Part shown: positions 8,307 through 15,199 of the stretch, piece by piece
Numbering within the stretch: position 1 is the stretch's first letter
Layout of the letters: each line of letters opens with the position of its first letter
NCBI GenBank assembly: GCA_021828865.1
Contig: JAJZCW010000028.1
Location: 1-41,080, forward strand
Direction: 5' to 3'
DNA: 41,080 nt
Source of the DNA: Bacillota bacterium
Lineage (GTDB): Bacteria > Bacillota > Bacilli > Alicyclobacillales > SLC66
Position numbers and translations under genes: made by a program
The notes under the pieces: model-generated
Told to the model about the DNA's origin: nothing
Databases searched by the model: none
The model's input: the letters and a program-made list of their open reading frames with translations, nothing else

Positions 8307-8346
8307 AAAAAAATGCTTCACTATGCAAATGTCGCATGGTGAAACA
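8307..8346 (-). terminator. Rho-independent terminator after the LacI-type gene
   Basis: A 13-base-pair stem on the minus strand (8334-8346 with 8314-8326, one mismatch and one G-U pair, 7-base loop) is followed by seven Ts. It begins about 27 bases beyond the stop of the LacI-type gene and separates it from the AraC-type gene. Confidence 0.8.
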
Positions 8347-8372
8347 CTTCTATTATGATCATTTGTCAAATT

Positions 8373-9464
8373 TTATTTGCTAGTCGCTGCAATGGCAATG
8401 GTTTCGTGATGATTCATGGTCGAAGAACGTAGGATAAGTTCTGTTGTCATCAGAATTTTTTCCTTAGCGGCATCAGGATTGCGATATCTCCGCAATAAAA
8501 TTTCCACAGCACGTCTCCCAAGTGCCTCTTTGTTGACATGAACAGTCGTCAGAGGAGGTTCTGATAGCTCAGATGCTCCGATATTATCAAATCCAGTGAT
8601 GGATAGCATTTCCGGTACGCGTATATTTAATGTTTTCGCTGCCTGCAATGCTGCAATGGCGATATCATCATTGGCACATACCAGTGCGCTACCTACATGA
8701 TTAGGCTTCCAATTTTCTTTTAAATAGGACAAAACTTGCTCTTTTGTTTGGCTGATCTCCAATGAGTTGACATGAAGCAATTCGTTGTTCTGATGGATGG
8801 ACACTTCATGTTGCTCAAGTGTATTGCGTACGCCATACCAACGTTCCTTAAAGCTTCGGGCAAATTCAATGTCACCGACAAATTGAATATGAGTGTGACC
8901 CGTATGGAGCAAGTACTCTGTTAGTCTGGTTGTACCTTCCTGATTGTCAACAAAGAGGGTATCGGTAGGTATGGCGCGATCTTCATGGTCGATGATCACG
9001 AGTGGCAACCCCAACTGACTGGTGGCGATTAGCATTGGAGTGGAAATGGTGCCCACGATGATGATGCCAAGCAGTTCCTGTATATTGATCAGGGACGATG
9101 CATTATCTGCTGGATATTCAGTAGCAATGATCATCGACAACTCATTTTTCTTGAGTTCTTCCACAATGCCATCCACAATATGTCCCCAATAAAAAGATTC
9201 AATACTTTGCAAACGGATATTGGGAATCAGGATCATGATGGATCGTTTGTCCAGTCGTTCCGAGGTTGAAGAAGCTTTATTCGATCGTCCGTACTTTTTT
9301 TTGACGCGCGGTTGATTGAAATATCCTAATTCATTTGCAATTTGCAATATCTTATCGCGAGTTTGTTCGCTTACGCCACTTTTTCCTGATAGTGCTTTGG
9401 ATATCGCGTATTTGGATACACCAACCCGTTTGGCGATCTCATCCATGGTAACCTTGTTTGTCAT
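8373..9464 (-). CDS. LacI-family transcriptional repressor
   Basis: A 363-residue LacI/GalR regulator. The N-terminal helix-turn-helix is VTMDEIAKRVGVSKYAISKALSG with the hinge-proximal ELGYFNQPRVKKKYGRS. A periplasmic-binding-protein-like sensor domain fills roughly residues 75-350, with IPNIRLQ, the hinge segment LVIIDHEDR, and ITGFDNIGASELSEPPLTTVHV near the end. That last motif is typical of sugar-responsive members. The ATG has a GGAGTGA ribosome binding site. Its position beside the mannoside locus and the LacI-type operator at the operon promoter suggest that it is the local repressor, released by an imported or intracellular mannoside. Confidence 0.92.
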   Translation of the reverse strand: MTNKVTMDEIAKRVGVSKYAISKALSGKSGVSEQTRDKILQIANELGYFNQPRVKKKYGRSNKASSTSERLDKRSIMILIPNIRLQSIESFYWGHIVDGIVEELKKNELSMIIATEYPADNASSLINIQELLGIIIVGTISTPMLIATSQLGLPLVIIDHEDRAIPTDTLFVDNQEGTTRLTEYLLHTGHTHIQFVGDIEFARSFKERWYGVRNTLEQHEVSIHQNNELLHVNSLEISQTKEQVLSYLKENWKPNHVGSALVCANDDIAIAALQAAKTLNIRVPEMLSITGFDNIGASELSEPPLTTVHVNKEALGRRAVEILLRRYRNPDAAKEKILMTTELILRSSTMNHHETIAIAATSK

Positions 9465-9627
9465 GGGCTATTCACTCCTTTATACGCGTTAACCTCAAAG
9501 TTATTCTAATTCACATACCAGAAGCTTAGTAGAGTACAATGACATCCTTTCTTGTCCTGCGCTATCATATGTATAAACTTTATCTGCCCCAATTACATAA
9601 TCAGGATGATATCATCAGGAGGGCCTT

Positions 9628-9826
9628 ATGAAAAAAAGCAAAGACGCCTATCATCAACATCATCGCAGGAGAAGGGCATCATACAAGTGTTATTTTACTA
9701 CAGTATATCCCAACCCTTTGCATCAGTGATCTGAGCAAAGCAACAAGAGTGTTAGAAGCGAGCTTGCGCAGTACTTTGATTCGCAAACTGCAATATCTGT
9801 CCATTTCCTACCATAGTGAGATATAA
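9628..9826 (+). pseudogene. Small gene broken (or recoded) at a run of seven A
   Basis: A strong ribosome binding site (AGGAGGG, 9618-9624) and an ATG at 9628 open a frame that would stop after 33 codons at 9727-9729. If one A of the A7 run just after the ATG is skipped, the frame continues for about 65 codons to the TAA at 9824-9826. The resulting protein looks well formed: MKKAKTPIINIIAGEG, then VILLQYIPTL, then DLSKATRVLEASLRSTLIRK. I cannot name the family. A recent frameshift, phase variation by slippage, +1 recoding or a homopolymer sequencing error would all produce this picture. It occupies the otherwise empty 535-base gap between the LacI-type gene and the esterase gene; I see nothing else in that gap. 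Confidence 0.45.
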
Positions 9827-10029
9827 TCGGGTAAATTACAATCCAAAGTTCTGCGCGATTTTGTGTGCTTCTAGATCTGGAAAATCTGACTTCCTTAATA
9901 TGCTGATAAGTTTTCATAAGCCAACGTCAGTCGTTCGCGTAAGGCACTTAAAGCAGCATTTTATTTTTAGGTACCATACGCGATAATAATATTGATGGAA
10001 TGCAGACAATTGCAGAGAGGAAGAATAGG

Positions 10030-10989
10030 ATGCCTATCATTGACATGTCTATCGCAGAATTAAGGGAGTATCGAGGAATCAATCCGCGTCCCAATGACTT
10101 TGATGACTATTGGGATCTGGCTTTAAAAGAGATGAGTGCCGTCGAACCTAACGTGGAACTGCGGCCAAGTTTTTTTCAAGTGCCAAACGCCGATTGTTTT
10201 GACCTCTATTTTACCGGGGTTCGAGACGCACGCATCCATGCGAAGTATGTGCGCCCTAAGTATGCAGAAGGACCGCATCCGGCCATCATCCAATTTCACG
10301 GGTATGCCTCGAATGCGGGGGATTGGACCTCCAAATTAGCATGGGCATCACTTGGGTGGTCTGTGATTGCCATGGATTCAAGAGGACAAGGCGGTTTGTC
10401 AGAAGATGTGGGAGGAGTAAAAGGGACCACGCTTCATGGTCACATTATTCGCGGACTGGATGATGACAAGGAAAACATGCTATTTCGGCATATTTTCCTC
10501 GATACTGCGGAGCTTGCCAACATCGTAATGGGGCTACCTGAAGTCGATCCTGATCGCGTGGGGGTAACGGGATGGTCACAGGGGGGCGGACTCGCGCTGG
10601 CCTGTTCAGCACTCGTGCCGGGAATCAAGCGGGTGGCACCTGTGTATCCTTTTTTGAGTGATTATCGTCGGGTCTGGGAAATGGACCTGGCAAAAAATGC
10701 TTATGAAGAAATTCGTGACTATTTTCGTCGCCATGATCCCCGCCATCAAAGGGAACAGGCTATTTTTACGCGGCTTGGATATATAGACGTACAGCACCTT
10801 GCGAACCGAATCAGGGGTGAGGTGATGTTTGGGACGGGATTGATGGATGAAATATGTCCTCCATCCGCGCAATTTGCCATTTACAACAAAATCAAGATGC
10901 CAAAGCGCATGGAAATATTCCCTGATTACGGACATGAAGAGCTGCCTGGAATGAGTGATTTGATCACGCAGTTTATGATGGAATTGTAA
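10030..10989 (+). CDS. CE7 acetyl esterase (acetyl xylan esterase / cephalosporin-C deacetylase)
   Basis: A 319-residue alpha/beta hydrolase of carbohydrate esterase family 7, the standard length. It removes acetyl groups from xylo-oligosaccharides and other small acetylated sugars in the cytoplasm (no signal peptide). The catalytic triad is visible as Ser183 in GWSQGG, Asp273 in GLMDEICPP and His302 in GHEEL. The CE7 signature SRGQGG lies at 117-122. The start at 10030 (MPIIDMSI) gives the family N terminus and has an AGAGAGGA element upstream. An in-frame ATG at 10000 exists but adds ten atypical residues. It points the other way from the mannoside operon but may help strip acetyl groups from acetylated hemicellulose fragments. 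Confidence 0.92.
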   Translation: MPIIDMSIAELREYRGINPRPNDFDDYWDLALKEMSAVEPNVELRPSFFQVPNADCFDLYFTGVRDARIHAKYVRPKYAEGPHPAIIQFHGYASNAGDWTSKLAWASLGWSVIAMDSRGQGGLSEDVGGVKGTTLHGHIIRGLDDDKENMLFRHIFLDTAELANIVMGLPEVDPDRVGVTGWSQGGGLALACSALVPGIKRVAPVYPFLSDYRRVWEMDLAKNAYEEIRDYFRRHDPRHQREQAIFTRLGYIDVQHLANRIRGEVMFGTGLMDEICPPSAQFAIYNKIKMPKRMEIFPDYGHEELPGMSDLITQFMMEL

Positions 10990-11012
10990 TCTGATTATTG
11001 CTGATATAACAG

Positions 11013-11039
11013 AAAAACCGCGAATGCTCGCGGTTTTTT
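11013..11039. terminator. Bidirectional terminator between esterase and YceI genes
   Basis: An 11-base perfect stem (AAAAACCGCGA / TCGCGGTTTTT) with a 4-base loop and T tracts in both directions. It can end the esterase transcript from the left and the YceI transcript from the right. Confidence 0.9.
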
Positions 11040-11052
11040 ATAATGGAGCTGG

Positions 11053-11079
11053 GCGATATCCAGTGTGATATCGCTTTTT
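11053..11079 (+). terminator. Second hairpin with T tract on the plus strand
   Basis: GCGATATC (11053-11060) pairs with GATATCGC (11067-11074) and is followed by TTTTTA. It stands just behind the bidirectional terminator and abuts the stop codon of the YceI gene, so it is probably a back-up terminator for the esterase transcript. Confidence 0.5.
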
Positions 11080-11608
11080 AGTTTTTAGCAAATTGCATTT
11101 CAATATCCAGTTTCACGGTATCCCCAACCAAAACACCGCCAGCTTCAAGTGCGGCATTCCATGTGAGACCAAAATCTGCCCGATTGATTTTTCCGGTGGC
11201 CACTACCCCGATTTTTTCATTGCCCCATGGATCTTTGGCAGGTCCCTGAATTTCGCAATCAAGAGTAACTGGTTTGGTGGTGCCGACGATGCTGAGGTTT
11301 CCTTCAAGCGCATAATCGTTGTTGCCCTTTTTTACGAGCCGAGTGCTGGTAAAAGCGATTTTTGGGTGTTCTTCTACTTTGAAGAAGTCAGCGGAACGAA
11401 GGTGATTGTCTCGATCCGTATTACGCGTATCAATGGTGGTGGGATCTATCGTAACAGCGATTTGTGCACTGGTGATGTCATCATTCTCTGCGGAAACGTT
11501 AGCATCAAATTCATTAAAATGTCCACGTACGTTTGAAATCATCATGTGGCGGACGCTGAACCCTACCTCACTGTGAGCCTTGTCGAGAGTCCAATTTGCA
11601 TTTGCCAT
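11078..11608 (-). CDS. YceI-family lipid-binding protein
   Basis: A 176-residue YceI-domain protein, a lipocalin-like beta barrel that binds polyisoprenoid or similar long apolar molecules. The family signature is clear: WTLDKAHSEVGFSVRHMMIS, HFNEFDANVS, DNHLRSADFFKVEEHPKIAF, NLSIVGTTKPV and the ending DTVKLDIEMQF. There is no signal peptide, so it is cytoplasmic, unlike the periplasmic Gram-negative members. The ATG has an AAGGAGGAA ribosome binding site. Its promoter carries a palindrome over the -10 box, suggesting control by a dedicated repressor, possibly of MarR or HxlR type as seen for some YceI genes (inference). Confidence 0.93.
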   Translation of the reverse strand: MANANWTLDKAHSEVGFSVRHMMISNVRGHFNEFDANVSAENDDITSAQIAVTIDPTTIDTRNTDRDNHLRSADFFKVEEHPKIAFTSTRLVKKGNNDYALEGNLSIVGTTKPVTLDCEIQGPAKDPWGNEKIGVVATGKINRADFGLTWNAALEAGGVLVGDTVKLDIEMQFAKN

Positions 11609-11684
11609 AAAAATTCCTCCTTAAAATATGTTTCATCATTAGATCTTTAGCGATGATTCGTATGTAGCTTCGCCGAACAACTAA

Positions 11685-11723
11685 TGTAATATTATTATAT
11701 TACAAATAGTAAGTAATGCACAA
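11685..11723 (-). promoter_or_regulatory. YceI promoter with operator palindrome over the -10 box
   Basis: TGTAATAT-N4-ATATTACA (11685-11704) is a perfect 8-base inverted repeat. On the minus strand it contains a perfect TATAAT (11694-11699), with TTGTGC 18 bases upstream at 11718-11723 as a weak -35. A palindrome centred on the -10 box is a classic repressor arrangement. Confidence 0.65.
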
Positions 11724-11771
11724 TAGATTAGTTGATGTTTTTGTATTCTGACTATTTCAGTCATTTTCGTA

Positions 11772-11818
11772 GGGAACTTAATGGTGAAGCCCGGCGGGAA
11801 GTTCCCCGTCAGGCTTTT
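11772..11818 (+). repeat. Overlapping GC-rich inverted repeats, terminator-like on the plus strand
   Basis: Two pairings compete. GGGAACTT (11772-11779) can pair with AAGTTCCC (11799-11806), or AGCCCGGCGGG (11788-11798) can pair with 11805-11815, followed by TTTT on the plus strand. The second form looks like a terminator, yet no plus-strand gene ends here. On the minus strand it lies 30-80 bases beyond the stop of the secreted-protein gene and may still act as a 3' stem, though it lacks a T tract in that direction. Confidence 0.4.
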
Positions 11819-11850
11819 ATTGCTGGATCAGAAGGGCTGATTTTGAATGA

Positions 11851-12378
11851 TCAAGTGGAGGTACTGGAGTTGGCTGGATTACTCACAGTCGTGCTGGATG
11901 TTCCCCAATTTTCGTGTCGGGGGCCGAGACCAAATCCACGTCCAGGTATGGTGCCATTCACGATGTTGGTAATTTGCTGGTTGACACGGGTGAGCATTTG
12001 CTGCTCTTGCGTGCTAGTCATTTTTCCACTGCTCACTGCCTGATCAAGATTAGTTTTGACGGAGGATTCGAGGTCCGAGATCAGAGTGGAAGTGGACACG
12101 CCTTGCGCTTGTGCAATGCTCGCGATGGTTTTGCCCGCTTTCAAATCAGATTGCAGGGTTGTGGTGCTAAGATTCAAATCTTTAGCAAGTGTGGTCATAT
12201 AGTTGCCCATCGTTCTAGGGCCTCCCCAAGCGCCTGAGCCGTGATGAAAGCATGATGTGGTCGAAGGTGCATTTGCACTGCTGTTTGGCGTGTTGGTAGC
12301 CGCATAAGCGGAAATCGAAGCGCCGATTACTCCTAACGTTACCAATGTACCAATTAGTGTCTTAGATATTTTTCGCAT
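11851..12378 (-). CDS. Secreted protein with one helical repeat-family domain
   Basis: A 175-residue exported protein of unknown function. Residues 1-27 are a signal peptide (MRKISKTLIGTLVTLGVIGA, cleavage near AYA-AT). The mature part has a Ser/Asn-rich linker, then a domain with LAKDLNLSTTTLQSDLKAGK, TIASIAQAQGVS and SSGKMTSTQEQQMLTRV, then a Ser/Thr-rich tail. The same domain architecture occurs twice in the protein at 22805-23755, so the two are paralogues. The upstream frame extends to 12426, but the ATG at 12378 has an AAGGAGTGA ribosome binding site and begins the signal peptide. A cell-surface or matrix role is a guess. Confidence 0.85.
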   Translation of the reverse strand: MRKISKTLIGTLVTLGVIGASISAYAATNTPNSSANAPSTTSCFHHGSGAWGGPRTMGNYMTTLAKDLNLSTTTLQSDLKAGKTIASIAQAQGVSTSTLISDLESSVKTNLDQAVSSGKMTSTQEQQMLTRVNQQITNIVNGTIPGRGFGLGPRHENWGTSSTTVSNPANSSTST

Positions 12379-12528
12379 ATGATGGTTCACTCCTTGAAGT
12401 TGATTGATTGACAACCACATCTTCATCCATCATGCTGTAAAAGGCCTGTATAAAAATCACCCATATTTGCAAAATTGCTTATCCTCCATTAGAGTAGCAG
12501 TAAGTCTTGGGAGGAGTTGCTGGCGGGT

Positions 12529-12582
12529 ATGGTTACTTTCGATAAAATCGATGCGGCCTTGCAGGGCAATGATCCACAATGA
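12529..12582 (+). CDS. Micro-ORF coupled to the zinc-ribbon gene
   Basis: Seventeen codons (MVTFDKIDAALQGNDPQ) whose TGA overlaps the ATG of the next gene as ATGA. GGGAGG lies 14 bases upstream, which is long for a ribosome binding site. The same frame is open back to 12493 and reads SWEELLAG before the ATG, so a longer form from a non-ATG start is possible. The composition looks like real protein. It may be a leader peptide for translational coupling or the 5' part of a split gene. Confidence 0.4.
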   Translation: MVTFDKIDAALQGNDPQ

Positions 12583-12773
12583 CAAACGGACTGCATGTGA
12601 CGCATTTTATTTGCCGAAAATGCAATACTTGGGAAATTGTGGAGGCGATGGGGGTCGTCGTAAGTGGGCCAACTTGTCCTGATTGTGGACAATCGATGAA
12701 AAAAGTTGTGCCTGTTCAGATGGAACTGAATTTGTTTCCTAAAACGAAAAAAAAATTCCCCAAAAACCATTAA
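12579..12773 (+). CDS. Small zinc-ribbon protein
   Basis: A 64-residue protein with two CxxC knuckles, FICRKCNTWE near residue 12 and PTCPDCGQSM near residue 33, about 18 residues apart. These should bind one zinc in a rubredoxin-like ribbon. The tail is basic (FPKTKKKFPKNH). The family is not recognisable beyond the ribbon, and possible roles include nucleic-acid or protein binding. It has no strong ribosome binding site of its own, but its start overlaps the stop of the micro-ORF at 12529-12582, so it may be translated by coupling. The opposite strand carries a longer open frame without a ribosome binding site or a recognisable motif, which I regard as a shadow. Confidence 0.6.
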   Translation: MTNGLHVTHFICRKCNTWEIVEAMGVVVSGPTCPDCGQSMKKVVPVQMELNLFPKTKKKFPKNH

Positions 12774-12781
12774 AAATAATC

Positions 12782-12809
12782 TTGACGTTCAGGTTATATA
12801 CACTAGAAT
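12782..12809 (+). promoter_or_regulatory. Sigma-A promoter of the RsbW-like gene
   Basis: TTGACG (12782-12787) and TAGAAT (12804-12809) are 16 bases apart and lie about 33 bases before the start codon at 12842, directly after the zinc-ribbon stop. This is a good vegetative promoter match. Confidence 0.7.
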
Positions 12810-12841
12810 ATATTCATATTAAATTGATGGAGTGTTGGAAA

Positions 12842-13252
12842 ATGGAAAGCCAGCACCTGCAATGTTGCTTTCAAGATGAAGCGGTTGCCTATCAGGTGAT
12901 TATGCCTATGATTCGGCTATATTTGGGGATGTTACCTATTAAGGATATCGGCATGATTGAGGTGGCAATTTCCGAAGCAGTGAGCAATGCGATTCGAGCC
13001 TGTGGAGATAGAAATGTACATTTACAAATGTATGTTCATCCCCCGCAAGGGTTTGTGGTGAGAATTAGAGATCACGGCAAGGGGTTTGACGTGGATCATG
13101 CGATGAAAAAGTTGAATGAATGGGATCAGGGGATTCCGGATGATTCTCTTTATGAGGAGTCAGGAAGAGGTTTGTGGGTGATTCACCAGGTATTTGATGA
13201 GGTTCAATACATGCGTGCAGGCAGTGAGCTATTGTTGATCAAATCCCTATAA
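12842..13252 (+). CDS. RsbW/SpoIIAB-like ATP-binding regulator (anti-sigma factor kinase type)
   Basis: A 136-residue GHKL ATPase of the anti-sigma serine-kinase group. The N box is EVAISEAVSNAIRACG with the Mg-binding Asn, the G1 box is RIRDHGKGFD, and the G2 region is ESGRGLWVIHQVFDEVQY. Family members phosphorylate a STAS-domain antagonist and hold a sigma factor or other partner until a PP2C phosphatase reverses this. Its length is normal. The ATG at 12842 is preferred because a TGGAGTG element precedes it; the frame is open back to 12782. A PP2C phosphatase is encoded about 2 kb downstream, with a chemoreceptor between, but no STAS protein or sigma factor is seen nearby. Confidence 0.85.
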   Translation: MESQHLQCCFQDEAVAYQVIMPMIRLYLGMLPIKDIGMIEVAISEAVSNAIRACGDRNVHLQMYVHPPQGFVVRIRDHGKGFDVDHAMKKLNEWDQGIPDDSLYEESGRGLWVIHQVFDEVQYMRAGSELLLIKSL

Positions 13253-13492
13253 AAGGAAATACAAACAATCAAAACTAATCCTTTTTACCTTTTATTTATC
13301 AGAAAATTATGATTATTATATATTAGTTTCCTTATAGACACATTTTTGTGTATAAAAATACATTAAATGGGTGGCGACGCTAATAAGTTGCGAGTATAAT
13401 TAAATTATGAAGTAAAAATAAAAAACATGAATAACTTGTCGTTATTTTATAAGGTAACGTTCGATATATAGATTGGAAGGGATAGGATAATA

Positions 13493-15199
13493 TTGGCATC
13501 CCATACTCGTAAAACTAGTTTGCGTTTTAAATTATTATTGAGTTTTGGAATAGTGATTATACTGGTCATTGCCATGAGCGGCGTGATTCTCTATCTGCAA
13601 AACGACACCCGGCAAATCCTTACCCAAGTACTCGATCACGAAACTCGGCTTCACGATATTCAATCCCTCGATTACTCTGTGCGCAGTGCCGACGACGATG
13701 GAGCATGGTATGTCATGTCAGGTGGGAATCCACAGGATCAATTACTCTATCAACAGGATGTACAACTCGTGAACCACCAATATCAATCTCTGTTATCCCA
13801 GACCCCCAAATCTGATTTGGCTAATCAAAAGCGAATGAGCACTTTCCATCAGCAATGGCAGCAATATTTACAATCCAATCAAAAGGCGTTCTCTCTTCTG
13901 GCATCCGTTCAAAAAACAAAAGCGGAAACCATGTATGTAAGCGTGCCTTTTGCGCCGGTAATGAGTCCATTAACAGGTTACACGAACTTCCTTCAAAATG
14001 ATGAAAAGCGATTGATCAATCAACTGGATGCAGAAAATGCGTTTTCCAAGAGCCTGACCATCATCGCCATTATCGTGGTGTTGGTGTTGAGTGTTGTTAT
14101 TGCGCTTTTTATTGCGAGGCAAATTGGCAATGCGGTGCGGCAAGTGCAAGAAGCGATGCGGAAATTAGGGAATAAAGACTTGAGGATAGAACCTCTACAT
14201 AAAATGACGAACGATGAATTGGGTGATCTTGTCGAGAGCGTAAATGAGACGGTGCAAACGTTGCAGGATGTGATGAAAAAGCTCCGCCAAAGTTCTGAAG
14301 AAGTCAGCAGTGTGGCAGAGGAAACCGCAGCTTCCACGGAAGAGACTACCACAGCGCTTGTCGAGGTGGCCAATCAGATGCAACAATTGAATGAAGAAGC
14401 ACAATCGGGACAAGCGGCCTCTGTCGAAGTATCAAAGGTACTATTAGAACTCTCCTCTCTTATTCAGATGGCGCAACATCGGGCGGACTCTGCTAACAAT
14501 CAGGTGCAAAACACTATACAAGCTGCTGCAACCGGTAAAAAGACAGTGAATCAGACAGTGAACAGCATTCGACTGATTCAAGAACAAGCGAAGGCAACGG
14601 AAGTGAAAATGAATGAACTGCAGCGCTACTCGCAAGAGATTGGGGCGATTGCGGAAACCATCCGGGAAATTGCTGAACAGACGAATCTCCTTGCGCTTAA
14701 TGCGTCAATTGAAGCGGCAAGGGCTGGAGAGCAAGGGAAAGGGTTCGCTGTCGTGGCTGAAGAAGTGCGCAAATTGGCTGAGCAGGCGCATCAGGAATCG
14801 GGACGTGTAAGTACAGTGCTTTCTCAGGTGGTGGGTGTGGTGACGTCGAGTGTGCAAATGACGATGGAGACCATGAATGCCGTTGAGGAGGGTGTTTTGC
14901 AAGCATCCTCTGCGGGAGAAGCGCTTCAAAAAATTGAGGGAGCCATCCAATCGACGGTAGAAGACATCAAGGGAATTCATCAGGTGACAAGTGATGAGGT
15001 CGCCAGTTCAGATAAAATCGTCAATTTGATAGCCACTGTCTCTAAAATTATTGATAATACAGCTACCCATGCGGAGAGCGTAGCGGCATCCAGTGAAGAA
15101 ATGACGGCAGCCATGGAAACCATCGCTTCTGGCGGTCAGATATCCAGTCAACAGGCGGTGGAATTGAGCGAGATGGTCGCACAGTTTCAATTGTCGTAA
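13493..15199 (+). CDS. Methyl-accepting chemotaxis protein
   Basis: A 568-residue transmembrane chemoreceptor. It has a first membrane helix at residues 13-35, a helical extracellular sensor at about 36-185 (four-helix-bundle type), a second membrane helix at about 187-208, HAMP to about 262, and a long coiled-coil signalling domain. The hairpin tip that binds CheA/CheW reads [20 protein letters not shown] followed by [19 protein letters not shown], which is canonical. It should signal to a CheA kinase encoded elsewhere. The start is a TTG with GGAAGGGATAGGAT upstream. A TCGATAT element at 13461-13467 resembles a sigma-D -10 box, but a fitting -35 is lacking. The 240 bases before it are AT-rich, with nothing else recognisable. 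Confidence 0.95.
   Translation: MASHTRKTSLRFKLLLSFGIVIILVIAMSGVILYLQNDTRQILTQVLDHETRLHDIQSLDYSVRSADDDGAWYVMSGGNPQDQLLYQQDVQLVNHQYQSLLSQTPKSDLANQKRMSTFHQQWQQYLQSNQKAFSLLASVQKTKAETMYVSVPFAPVMSPLTGYTNFLQNDEKRLINQLDAENAFSKSLTIIAIIVVLVLSVVIALFIARQIGNAVRQVQEAMRKLGNKDLRIEPLHKMTNDELGDLVESVNETVQTLQDVMKKLRQSSEEVSSVAEETAASTEETTTALVEVANQMQQLNEEAQSGQAASVEVSKVLLELSSLIQMAQHRADSANNQVQNTIQAAATGKKTVNQTVNSIRLIQEQAKATEVKMNELQRYSQEIGAIAETIREIAEQTNLLALNASIEAARAGEQGKGFAVVAEEVRKLAEQAHQESGRVSTVLSQVVGVVTSSVQMTMETMNAVEEGVLQASSAGEALQKIEGAIQSTVEDIKGIHQVTSDEVASSDKIVNLIATVSKIIDNTATHAESVAASSEEMTAAMETIASGGQISSQQAVELSEMVAQFQLS

Noticed and set aside
9481..9496. TTATACGCGTTAAC as an autoregulatory operator of the LacI-type gene
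   Set aside because: Symmetry beyond the CGCG core is poor and the element differs from the site at 7464-7478.
9723..9917. Minus-strand open frame of 64 codons in the gap before the esterase gene
   Set aside because: It overlaps the better supported frameshifted plus-strand gene, and I see no ribosome binding site or recognisable motif.
11732..12237. Plus-strand open frames opposite the secreted helical-domain protein
   Set aside because: They are antisense shadows with no ribosome binding site and no protein-like motifs.
12489..12770. Minus-strand frame of 93 codons over the zinc-ribbon gene
   Set aside because: The plus strand has paired CxxC motifs; the minus frame has no ribosome binding site and an implausible composition.
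13442..13467. Sigma-D motility promoter before the chemoreceptor gene
   Set aside because: TCGATAT fits the -10 box, but no TAAA-like -35 lies at the required distance.
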